Positions 6,431 through 15,200 of a stretch of 16,651 nucleotides of DNA are shown in pieces. The translations under genes and the position numbers were made by a program. Under the pieces are notes generated by a model. That model did not search any database. It saw only the letters and a program-made list of their open reading frames with translations, and was not told where the DNA came from. The DNA is from CAZMXS01 sp964570325. GTDB taxonomy: Bacteria; Verrucomicrobiota; Kiritimatiellia; CAIQIC01; CAZMXS01. The first letter of the stretch is position 1, and each line of letters begins with the position of its first letter. The stretch is taken from positions 1 through 16,651 of the forward strand of contig CAZMXS010000088.1 in assembly GCA_964570325.1 (NCBI GenBank). Reading direction: 5' to 3'.

Positions 6431-8911
6431 TCAATGCGTCGCGGCGGATGCAGGGGGCGGTGGCGCGGACGGCTGGAACACCCGCTGCAATACATGACGC
6501 AGATGTTCCAGGGTGAAAGGCTTCTGGATGAACCCGGAAAGGCCGAGCCCCGTAAAACGCTCGGCAATATCCTGTTCGGTGTAGCCGCTGGCCAGGATGA
6601 CCGGTATGTCGGCGCGGATTTTACGGATTTCCACGAACGCGGCCTCGCCGTTCAGATGCGGCATGGTCAGATCCAGGATCACGCCGGCCAAGTCGGCCGC
6701 GCGGGCGCGGAACGCCGCCACGCCTTCGCGTCCGTCGGCGGCGGTGAGCACCTCGAATCCGAGGCGTTCGAGCATCTTCTTGCCGGTGACGCGAACACTT
6801 TCCTCGTCGTCCACCAACAGGAGTCGGCCCTGGCCGCGCCACGCGCCGCTGGCGGGCGCCGGGTGCTCTGCCTCCGCTGCCGGCAGGTCGAGGGCGGGGA
6901 ACAAGATCCGGAATGTGGTGCCGCATCCCGGCGCGCTATCCACTTCGATTCCGCCGCGGTGCGCGCGGACAATGCCCAAAACCGCGGCCAGGCCCAATCC
7001 GTGGCCGGCAAACTTGGTGGTGTAGAACGGGTCGAAGATCAGCCCCAGTTTGTCCGGCTCAATCCCGCAGCCGGTGTCCGCGACCTCAAGGACAACATAG
7101 ATGCCGCCCGCCGGGCCGTCATCCATCCAGATGATCCGGCGGTTGGCCGGGTCGCGTTCGGTCACGCCCGTGGAGACCGCGATGGCCCCGCTGCGCTGGC
7201 CGATTGCTTCGCTGGCGTTGATCACCAGGTTCATGATGATCTGCCGCACTTGAGTCACATCGGCCTGGATGGCCGGCAGGTTGGCGGCGAAGTTGAAGCG
7301 CAGGATGGCGGTCTTGGAAATGGCCACCTGCAGCATGTGCGTCATCTCCTCGATGATTCGCCGCAGGTCCACCGGGCGCACCTCGAAGCGGCCCTTGCCG
7401 GAGTAGGCCAGCATTTGCCGCGCCAGATCGGCGGCCTGCCGCGTGGCCCGTTCGGCCGCGTGTATCTCCTCGCGGGCCGGCGCGGTTGGAGAGAGTTCGT
7501 CCAGCGCCAGGTTGAGATTGCCGAGGATGGCCGTCAGCAGGTTGTTGAAATCGTGGGCGATGCCGCCGGCGAGCACGCCAAGGCTCTCCATCTTCTGCGC
7601 CTGCAGCATCTGCCGTTCGAGATTCAGCCGTTCCTCCTCGGCGCGCTTGCGCGCGGAGATGTCGCGGCCAAAGCCGCAGACAACTTCCTCGCCCCCCCAA
7701 CGCAGGAGGATGCATTTCATCTCCTTGGGTATCCGCCGGCCGTCCTTGGTGACATGCACCGTTTCCACCGGCTGCCGATCGCCGGCCTTAAGTTTCAGGA
7801 AGTATTCGTGAAAACGCGGGCCGTAATCCGGATCGAAATCCGCCACGCGCAGGCGCTGGACTTCTTCCAGCGAATAGCCCAGGCCGTGGGCCGCCGCCGC
7901 ATTGGCGTATTGTACGGCGCCGTCCGGCCGCACGATATAGACTTCGTCGCTGGATTCCTCGATCATGAGCTGGTACTGCCGGAGTGTTTCTTCAACCTGC
8001 CGGCGCCGCGCAATGTCCCGGTTCAGCGCAGCGGTTCGCTGCCGCACCTTGGCTTGCAGCACCAGGTTGAATGCCAGCAGCGTCAACCCCACCGCGCCGG
8101 CGATCAGGAACGTCAGCCACAAATAGCGGAGCCGTCGCTCGCGGATCGCGGAGGTGCCGATCCACTGGCGCGCGATCGCGTCGTGCTCCTCCTCGGTGAT
8201 TTCGGCGAATCCTTCTTCGACCAGCTTGAGCAATTTGCTGCGGCCTTTTTGGACCGCCCGATGAAACTCGCCGGTATAAAGCGTGAACGACTGCTGGAAC
8301 CGCGCCGCCAGCCCTTGCTGGTTCAGATAGAAAAGCGCGGGCGGTTTGTCTATGGAAAACACCTGAAGCTCGCCGTCTGCCACTGCATGGATGATCGCTT
8401 CATAGCTGTTGTATTCCTTAAATCGGTGGAAGCCCTTGCTTTGCAGCACGCCGATGCAGGCGTCGCCCGCCTTGACGCCGACGACGGCGTTGGTCAGATC
8501 GCCAATTTCACCGATCGGCCCCAGATCCTGGTGGAAAAACAGCGGAACCTCGATCCGCGCGTAGGGTTTGGTGAAATCGTACAGCCGGGCCCGTTCCGAA
8601 TTCAGGAAAATGGTGTCAATGACATCCGCCCGCCCCTCGCGCAGAAACTGCTGGGCTTTGCTCCAGTCCATTCCGAGCAGTGTAACCGATACGCCGGTTT
8701 TCTTTTCCCAAAGCCGCCACTCGTCGGGGAGCACCCCGCACAGGTTGCCGGACGTGTCGCGAAAGATATAAGGCGGATAATTGTCGTCGGCCACCACGGT
8801 GATGGCCGCGACGTCGTCGGTCGTTTCCGCGGCGCGCGCCGGCGCGGCGGCCGCGATGACGGCCAGGAGCGCGACGGCGCTGACTTTTCCAATGATTGGA
8901 AAAAGCGCCAT
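6431..8911 (-). CDS. Hybrid sensor histidine kinase (SBP_bac_3 sensor - TM - PAS - HisKA - HATPase - REC)
   Basis: Predicted 826-aa membrane kinase. Residues 1 to about 28 are a signal peptide ending APARA. Residues about 36-252 are an SBP_bac_3-type periplasmic ligand-binding domain (ADDNYPPYIF near the start, RADVIDTIF later), so it probably senses an amino acid or similar small polar ligand. One membrane helix spans about 261-285. A PAS domain covers about 310-425. The HisKA H-box is LAGGIAHDFNNLL with H453. The HATPase has NLVINASEAI (561-570), DTGCG (612-616) and GHGLGL (636-641). The receiver covers about 695-813 with D701/D702, phospho-acceptor D747 and K797. There is no output domain, and no response regulator or phosphotransfer protein lies nearby. 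ATG at 8911 is preferred because it starts the signal peptide. In-frame upstream starts at 8965 and 9007 add a basic extension, and 8965 would be nearly leaderless from the predicted promoter. Confidence 0.9.
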   Translation of the reverse strand: MALFPIIGKVSAVALLAVIAAAAPARAAETTDDVAAITVVADDNYPPYIFRDTSGNLCGVLPDEWRLWEKKTGVSVTLLGMDWSKAQQFLREGRADVIDTIFLNSERARLYDFTKPYARIEVPLFFHQDLGPIGEIGDLTNAVVGVKAGDACIGVLQSKGFHRFKEYNSYEAIIHAVADGELQVFSIDKPPALFYLNQQGLAARFQQSFTLYTGEFHRAVQKGRSKLLKLVEEGFAEITEEEHDAIARQWIGTSAIRERRLRYLWLTFLIAGAVGLTLLAFNLVLQAKVRQRTAALNRDIARRRQVEETLRQYQLMIEESSDEVYIVRPDGAVQYANAAAAHGLGYSLEEVQRLRVADFDPDYGPRFHEYFLKLKAGDRQPVETVHVTKDGRRIPKEMKCILLRWGGEEVVCGFGRDISARKRAEEERLNLERQMLQAQKMESLGVLAGGIAHDFNNLLTAILGNLNLALDELSPTAPAREEIHAAERATRQAADLARQMLAYSGKGRFEVRPVDLRRIIEEMTHMLQVAISKTAILRFNFAANLPAIQADVTQVRQIIMNLVINASEAIGQRSGAIAVSTGVTERDPANRRIIWMDDGPAGGIYVVLEVADTGCGIEPDKLGLIFDPFYTTKFAGHGLGLAAVLGIVRAHRGGIEVDSAPGCGTTFRILFPALDLPAAEAEHPAPASGAWRGQGRLLLVDDEESVRVTGKKMLERLGFEVLTAADGREGVAAFRARAADLAGVILDLTMPHLNGEAAFVEIRKIRADIPVILASGYTEQDIAERFTGLGLSGFIQKPFTLEHLRHVLQRVFQPSAPPPPASAATH
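8885..8903. promoter_or_regulatory. Operator-like palindrome, copy 1 (inside the kinase 5' coding region)
   Basis: A perfect inverted repeat TTTTCCAA-TGA-TTGGAAAA, two 8-bp arms with a 3-bp centre. The flanking C at 8884 and G at 8904 extend the pairing by one. It lies just downstream of the kinase ATG in gene orientation and encodes part of the signal peptide (FPIIGK). Its centre is 31 bp from the centre of the second copy, close to three helical turns. This is a typical layout for two dimers of a repressor bound on one DNA face. The regulator is not identified. Confidence 0.6.
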
Positions 8912-8915
8912 GATT

Positions 8916-8934
8916 TTTTCCAATGCTTGGAAAA
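8916..8934. promoter_or_regulatory. Operator-like palindrome, copy 2 (just upstream of the kinase ATG)
   Basis: TTTTCCAA-TGC-TTGGAAAA, with arms identical to copy 1 and differing only in one centre base. In gene orientation it ends 4 nt before the ATG at 8911, so it covers the ribosome-binding region. It lies about 30-50 nt downstream of the predicted transcription start. Binding here could block transcription elongation. As RNA it could instead form an 8-bp hairpin with a 3-nt loop next to the start codon. Confidence 0.6.
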
Positions 8935-8973
8935 TACGGCCCGCCGTTTGAAACCGCGCTCGCATGAAAGGGC

Positions 8974-9001
8974 AGTATAGCGGCCGCCGCGGCGGGGTAA
9001 A
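8974..9001 (-). promoter_or_regulatory. Candidate promoter of the hybrid kinase gene
   Basis: On the minus strand, TTTACC (9001-8996; four of six to TTGACA) is followed by a 16-bp very GC-rich spacer and TATACT (8979-8974; five of six to TATAAT). Transcription would begin near 8967. That would place the ATG at 8911 behind a leader of about 55 nt containing one of the two palindromes. The -35 is weak. Confidence 0.45.
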
Positions 9002-9129
9002 CGCCAAACTCGTACGCTGAGGCCGTTGACCGGATGGCTCCGCGGGAGACTTGGTCTGTCGAGCCCCCTTTTTCAGGCAAGGCGACCTGTCTGCGGTGAG
9101 CCGCGCCCGCGAAAAAAAGAATCAAAGCC

Positions 9130-9158
9130 TTGCCAAATGACTTGCCTGGGGCGATAAT
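9130..9158 (+). promoter_or_regulatory. Sigma70-type promoter for the giant secreted protein
   Basis: TTGCCA (9130-9135), a 17-bp spacer and GATAAT (9153-9158). The match is four of six for -35 and five of six for -10, with ideal spacing. Transcription would start near 9165, leaving a leader of about 128 nt that contains a small ORF and a hairpin before the start at 9293. Confidence 0.5.
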
Positions 9159-9182
9159 CGAGCGGCAACGGGGGAAGACATT

Positions 9183-9251
9183 ATGGTGGCGGGTATCGGG
9201 TCTGACCGGGTAGTCAAATTGCCGTTGAGCCGTCGCAACGGCCTTCCTTGA
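9183..9251 (+). CDS. Possible 22-codon leader peptide upstream of the giant gene
   Basis: An ATG preceded by a GGGGAAG stretch (6 nt spacing) opens a 22-codon frame ending in TGA at 9249-9251. The encoded peptide begins MVAGIGSDR and ends PLSRRNGLP. It resembles no family I know. It lies wholly in the predicted leader of the next gene, and its last codons overlap a hairpin, which is the geometry of translational or attenuation control. It could equally be chance. It has no run of one amino acid that would identify a metabolite-sensing leader. Confidence 0.2.
   Translation: MVAGIGSDRVVKLPLSRRNGLP
9221..9242 (+). promoter_or_regulatory. Leader hairpin before the giant gene
   Basis: GCCGTTG (9221-9227) and CAACGGC (9236-9242) form a perfect 7-bp stem with an 8-nt loop, about 50 nt before the start codon. 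A pyrimidine-rich CTTCCTTG follows, not a T run. It may be an mRNA structure or a weak attenuator. Confidence 0.35.
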
Positions 9252-9292
9252 TTCATTGTTTCGTCGTTTGTTTGCCGCAAAGGAATCATTCC

Positions 9293-12200
9293 ATGAGGGA
9301 ATTTACACTCGGCCTGATGGCCGCATTATGTCCCGTATGGGTTTGCGCCCAGCAGTTTCTCGCCGACTGGTCGCGGATCTGGGGCTCCGCCACTAACGAT
9401 AGCGCCCGGGCCATGGTGCGCGACAGCGCTGGGAACCTCTACATCGCCGGCTACACCTACGGCGCCTTCGGCGGCCAGACCAACGCCGGGGACGCGGATC
9501 TCTGCCTGGTGAAATATACGGCGGCCGGATCGCAGGACTGGGTGCGCATTTGGGGCTCGACCCATCACGACGAAGGTTGTGCGGTTGCGCTCGACGCTAC
9601 GACTAATATCTATGTGGCCGGCTTGATCGGCGGCGACTTTGAAATGCTGCCGGTTGCGGGCGGCAGCGATTTGGCGCTGTTTCGGTTTGGTCCGGGCGGT
9701 GTCCGGGACTGGGTGCGCATTTGGGGCTCGACCAACGACGATGCGGCGTACGCCCTGGCGCTCGACAGCCGCACCAACATCTACGTGGCCGGCTTTGCCG
9801 GCGGAGCGGTCGAAGGGCAACCGGCTTATGGCGGCACGGATATTTGCCTGACCAAGTTCGATCCGGACGCCGGCCTGCAATGGCTGCGGCTGCGCGGCGG
9901 GACCGGTGGTGATGAGCAGGGGGGCAAAGGTGTTGGGTTGGATGCCGGCACGAATATTTACGTTGCGGGCTACACCACCGGGCCATTCGATGCCGAGCCG
10001 TTCACTGGCGCGCGCGGCGGCTGTTTGGTCAAATTCAACGCTGGTGGGACGCAGGTCTGGACCCGGATCTTTGACGCCACCAACGCGGAGGCGGCGGGCG
10101 TGGATGTGGATCGGTTTGGCAATGTTTTTGTTACGGGCCACGCGACGGCGTTTGGCGGCGCGTCTGGGGTGGGGGGCGCCGACGCATTTCTGCTCAAGTA
10201 TTGGCCCAACGGCATCTGCGGCAGCACTAGCCTGTGGGGCTCGACCGGCGACGACTACGGATATGCTGTCAAGGTATGCGGAGACCTTTATGTGGACGTC
10301 GCGGGTGCCGCCGCGTCCGGGGTGGCTTTTGACGGTGTGGCGGGTACGGGGGCGCTGTTTGTCACGCGCGCATACACCGCCGGCGGCGACCGTTGGTCGT
10401 TTCGTTGGGGCGCGAGCAACGCCGCCGCGCGCGCGGTGGGCAACGATGGCGCGAACGGCATATTCGCGGCCGGCGACACGATCGGCGGCTTTGCGGGGCA
10501 GTCCGCCGTCGGTTGGCAAGACGGATTCCTGTCGCGGTTGATTTGGCATGACGGCCAGCCGCCGTTCATCCTGACCGGGCCGATCGCCACCAACATCACC
10601 GCCTCCGCCGCCACGATTCGCTGGACCACGGACAAATTGAGCGACAGCCGGGTTCAATACGGTCCGAACTGGCATTCGTTCACCAATTACCGGCAGGACG
10701 CGGCGTGGGTTACCGACCACGAATTGCGCCTGACCAACCTGGTATCCAGTCACGGTTACAACTATCAGGTCCGCTCCACCGACATGGCGGGCAGCAACGT
10801 GACCAGCGCGGCGGCTTACTTTGTCACCCGCGACTCCCGCCCGCCATCGTATTTCGTCACCAGCATGGTGCGGGTGGTTTCCCTGGCCAATCTGGTTCCG
10901 CAATTCATGACCGGCATATCCAACGAACCGCGCCGGTTGGATTTCGAGATGAACGGCCGGCGCATCGGCACGGCCTACGACGCCCCGTACAGCCTGCCGC
11001 TGCTGCCGTTTTATCAGCGGCGCAACCTGTCCGATTATTATGGTTCCAACCTTGTTCAGTTGGTGGCGCACGCGGGCGATACCGCCACCACCTGTATAGT
11101 GAACTGGGATTTCTTCGAGAACTGCGATGACGGGCGGGTGGAGGTGACCATTTTCAGCCCGTGGAATCGCTGCGTGGTGCTGACGCCGACCAATGTGGCG
11201 CTTTCGACCAATATCCTTTTGGAGGCGCAAGCGCGCAAGAAAGAGTTTGTGGCGGACCCGATGATTCCCGGTTTGCCGCCGGGGCGATCCGGTTGGCACG
11301 AGGAATGGACGGACGTGGACGAAGTGCGGTTCTATGTGGACAACACGCGGGTGACCAACACGCTGTTACAGCGGCCAGCGGAATGGCTTTATTATTGCCG
11401 GTACGATGTGGTCGGATTGGCCACCGGTCGGCATGTTTTCGCGGCCGAGGCGCGCCTGACCAATGGCTGCGTGCGTCGCGTCACTCGCGCCTTCACGGTG
11501 GAGCCGCGCGCCGTCGAGTTGGAGTTCAGTCGCGCGATCACGCGGATCACCAATTATTTCCGGGTAGCGGTCAGTCTGCACAATGTCGGCAATTCGGATG
11601 TTCGGATTTCCCATTTCAATGATGTTCTGGTCGGCCTGCAACTGATGACCAATGTTCGGGCCAGTGTGACGGGCGCGACGGTCAGCGCGACCCATACGGC
11701 GCACTATGAGCCCAGCGGGCGTAAGATGAACCTCGGCGTGGAATTCACGCCCGCCGCGACGGTCGGGCCCGGCAAGAGCCTGGTCGTTGAATACGGCGCC
11801 GTGCCGATCCTTGACCCGCTGAACACCCACGTGGACCAGGCGTTCGGCGTCACGGGTTCCGTGCGCTATGTTTTCGGCGGCGCCACGAACACCGTTGAGA
11901 TGAACACCGGCGCGGCGGCGGTGTGGAGCCCGGCGGATGGCACAACCGGCACGGTGGCCGCGGCGGTGCGCGCCGCCTCGACCAATTCCGACTATCTGAT
12001 TGTCACCGGCCCGCACCAGCTATTCGCGCTCAACGAGAGCAATTCCGTGGACCGGCTGTTGCGGCATGCGGCGGAACTGGCCGCCCGGCGCCGGGGTGTG
12101 CTGGCGTATCAGAACGCCTATTGGGTGGTACCCACGATGCTGCGTCCGCCGCGCCAGGCCGTGGTGGCCAACTTCATTGACAACGCGGCGGCGGAGGTGA

Positions 12201-15200
12201 TCCTGCCCGATTTCGAGGACGGCCTGATGCGCGCCTACAATATGAATGGACAGAAAATGGTGGATAGCGGCTCGACCTCCGGGCTCTGGCCGTTCGCGAT
12301 TCCCTTCATTTGCGATTTGCGCGACGGCGACCGGGTGGCGGCCGGCAACTGGGTGCGGACCATCCCGTATAGCGCCGCGGCGCATGACCTCGCGGAAATT
12401 ATCGTGGTGCGCGGCAACGCGCACACCAACCCGGGTTATGTCGCGTTCTACCAATATGATTCGAGTTCCAACCTGTTCTGGGTCACCACCACCAATGTTC
12501 CGTTCACGAGCGGTTGCGGGTTCCTGGCGGGGAATTACGACATGGATACGCCCGGCGGCGGGGTGACCGGGAGTGGGGATGAATTGCTCATTGCCTTCCC
12601 GACGACCGGGATCATTCGGATTTTCAGCCGTTTTCGCGTGGGCCTGTTTGCCTCCGCTTATGACCCGGGCGACCTGCTCGCCTCCGGCGACATCACCGGC
12701 TATTATTATGACGATATCGTGATCGGCGATATGGCCAGCGGCCAGATCATGATTTATTGTTCACCGATCGGCGCCGACGGATATGGGTATCGGACCGCCA
12801 TCCCATACAGTTTGGAGCCGGGGGATCAACTGGCGGTCGCCAATGTCTGGGGCGATGCGCGCGCGGAAATTCTCATCGCCGACCAATCGGCCCATCGCGC
12901 GGTGGCGTATGCCTACTTCCCGCTAACCGCGGACTATCGGCAGGTCGGCGTCATGCGTGACGTGCTGTTTCAGAGTAATGATCTCTTTGTGGCGGGCAAC
13001 AAATATGAGGATGGCTACGCCGAACTGGTTTTCCTGCGCCATGATGGCGGCAACATGGAGGTGTGCCCCTTCGGCAGCGGGGAAAGCATCGGCAACGCGC
13101 GGACGCTGGACCAACTGCTCAACCAGGGCGGGGCCTGGGCCAATCAGATGGCGACGAACTGGGTCAACGAAGGCTATCTCCTGATATTGGGCGAAACTTC
13201 CATCATCCCCGCATTTTCCGGCGCGTATACCTTGAGCGGCGAGCGCAACCGGGTGCGTGTGATGGATCGGGACTACGCACGGACGCGGTCCGACGAGCTG
13301 GATTACCCGAATCTGACCGTCGGCCGCATGATTGGCAACACGGCGGATGAGCTGCTGACGCCGGTGCTTAATTCGATCCAGCAGGCGGACGGCCGGTGGC
13401 GTTTCTACAATACCAATATTACGGTGGCGCTCTCGGGTTATGACAAGGGACCGGATGACGATTCGGACAATATTGATTTCTGGGGCAACAGCTCCGCCAT
13501 CAACCACTTGCTGGCCGACCAGGGATTCCGCACGGCCCACTATGCCACTGACCGCGGCGTACCCCGGATCAATGAAACAAACTTCGCCGATTACATCTGC
13601 ACGCGCGCTTTCTGTTACCTGGCCGGGCATGGGAACTGGAATGTCTGGGATGTGGTGGATTCCGACGATGTGCTCTTGCGTTACCAGGATTTGACGATCA
13701 TTCGGCCGGTGATCTACGCCGACTCGTGTCTGACGGGCTATTATGTGCCGGGCACCTCGCTGGCGGAGGCTTTCCTGCAGAAGGGCGTGGCCGCCTACAT
13801 CGGCAACACGGAGACGGCGGTTGAGTATAACCGGGTGTACACGCCCATCGAGCGTTTCATCCGGCGGATGGGCGGGGACAAGCCGATCGCCAAGGCGTTG
13901 CGCAACGCCAAGCAGGCCCAGTATGGCTCGGGCGGCAGTTCCACGCGGCCCTATCGGCGGTATGACTGCGCCATCTGCCATTTTTACGGGGATCCGAAGC
14001 TGAACTACATTTGGGAGGGCTATCCCACCCGGGGTGGGGCGGCCGCGCGCGCGGCGGACAGCGTTTCTTTCACGGGACCGGTGGCCTCGCTCCAGTTGAC
14101 GCTGCCCGGCTACGAAGTGCTGCACACCAACGGCGTGGATTTCGTTACGATTCCCGGTGAAAGCGGCACAGGCGAGCCTGGCCGGCCCAATGTCCCGATT
14201 TACGGCGTGACGGTTTCCTTCCCGCCCCACTACACGGTGCGGGACATCAATCTGCAGTACCGCGGCGGGATCAACTCCAGCACCGGCCTGGTCATTCCGG
14301 CTTGCGTCCCTGCAATCGCCGGCCGGCGCGCGCCGGCGGCGACCTGCGGAGCCGACGACCCATGGTGGCCGCAGTCCGATTACGAGTGGCTCGTCGCCCG
14401 CAATCCCGACGACAGTACGACGCTGGAAATGACGCTGTTCCCCTTCTATTACAACTCCAACACCACCGCCGCGACGTACTACTCGAATTACATATTCTTT
14501 ATCGAGTACGTGTACACCCCGATTCGGATCGCCAATCTGTTCATGGAGCGCTCGCGCTATGATGTCGGCGGCGCGATGCGCGCTGAACTCTGGGTTTACA
14601 ACACGAACGACATCGGATGCGATGTGGTGCTGGCGGCTGCGATCTTGTCCAATGGCGCGGCGCTGGCGGAGAGCCTGCCGCTGCGCGTGCTGGACGACCT
14701 GGCCGGGATCGCCTGCTGCGCCATTGAGTGGGATAGCGCGGCGCATGGCGCGGGCGAGTACACGTTGGAGGTGGAACTGATGGACCTCAACGGCGCGGTC
14801 TACGACCGCGCGAGCCTGCCGTTCACAATCGGCGAGGTCAGCGGCTTGGTGACGAACCTGGCGATTGCGCCGAAAACTTTCTACCAGGGCGACTGTGTGG
14901 GGATCACGGCCGGGTTCGAGAATGACGGCGACCTGAACTTGAGCGGGATCCTCTACATCCAGGTGCTCAATGACGACGGTTCGCTGATCGAGCAGTTCCA
15001 GCAGGACTTCTCCAATTTGGTTGCCGGCGGCTCGACGACGCTGGGCGTGACGTGGACCAACGCGGGCATCCCGCGCGGCAACTGCCGGATCGTGGCGTTC
15101 GCGCAATATAACGGCGACACCACGCCGCTGCGGGACCAAAGCGTGCCGCCGGCGGATCTGATGTTCGTCGGCACGAACAGCGTGGTGGGAACGCCGGCCG

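Larger units (their letters stand above)
9002..9292. other. Divergent intergenic region between the kinase and the giant secreted protein
   Basis: Together with the kinase leader this leaves about 380 bases without a supported large gene (8912-9292). It holds the leftward kinase promoter, a rightward promoter at 9130-9158, a possible 22-codon leader ORF (9183-9251), a perfect 7-bp hairpin (9221-9242), and the ribosome site AAAGGAA (9279-9285). The stretch 9008-9129 shows nothing I can name. Confidence 0.5.

Noticed and set aside
6329..8980. 883-codon open frame on the plus strand opposite the histidine kinase
   Set aside because: The minus strand encodes clear kinase domains in order. The plus frame gives a Q/R/H/G-rich product with no recognisable motif, typical of an antisense shadow in GC-rich DNA.
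8912..9007. N-terminal extension of the kinase to starts at 8965 or 9007
   Set aside because: A start at 9007 would lie upstream of the predicted promoter, and 8965 would be leaderless. The signal peptide begins cleanly at 8911. Not fully excluded for 8965.
9130..9147. Half-similarity of TTGCCAAATGACTTGCC to the twin palindromes
   Set aside because: It is not symmetric and shares only a short core. It overlaps the predicted promoter spacer and does not form a real third operator.
9326..11299. Long open frames on the minus strand opposite the giant gene (also 12923-15544)
   Set aside because: Both are antisense to convincing domains, have arginine-rich low-quality translations, and have no ribosome site or family match.
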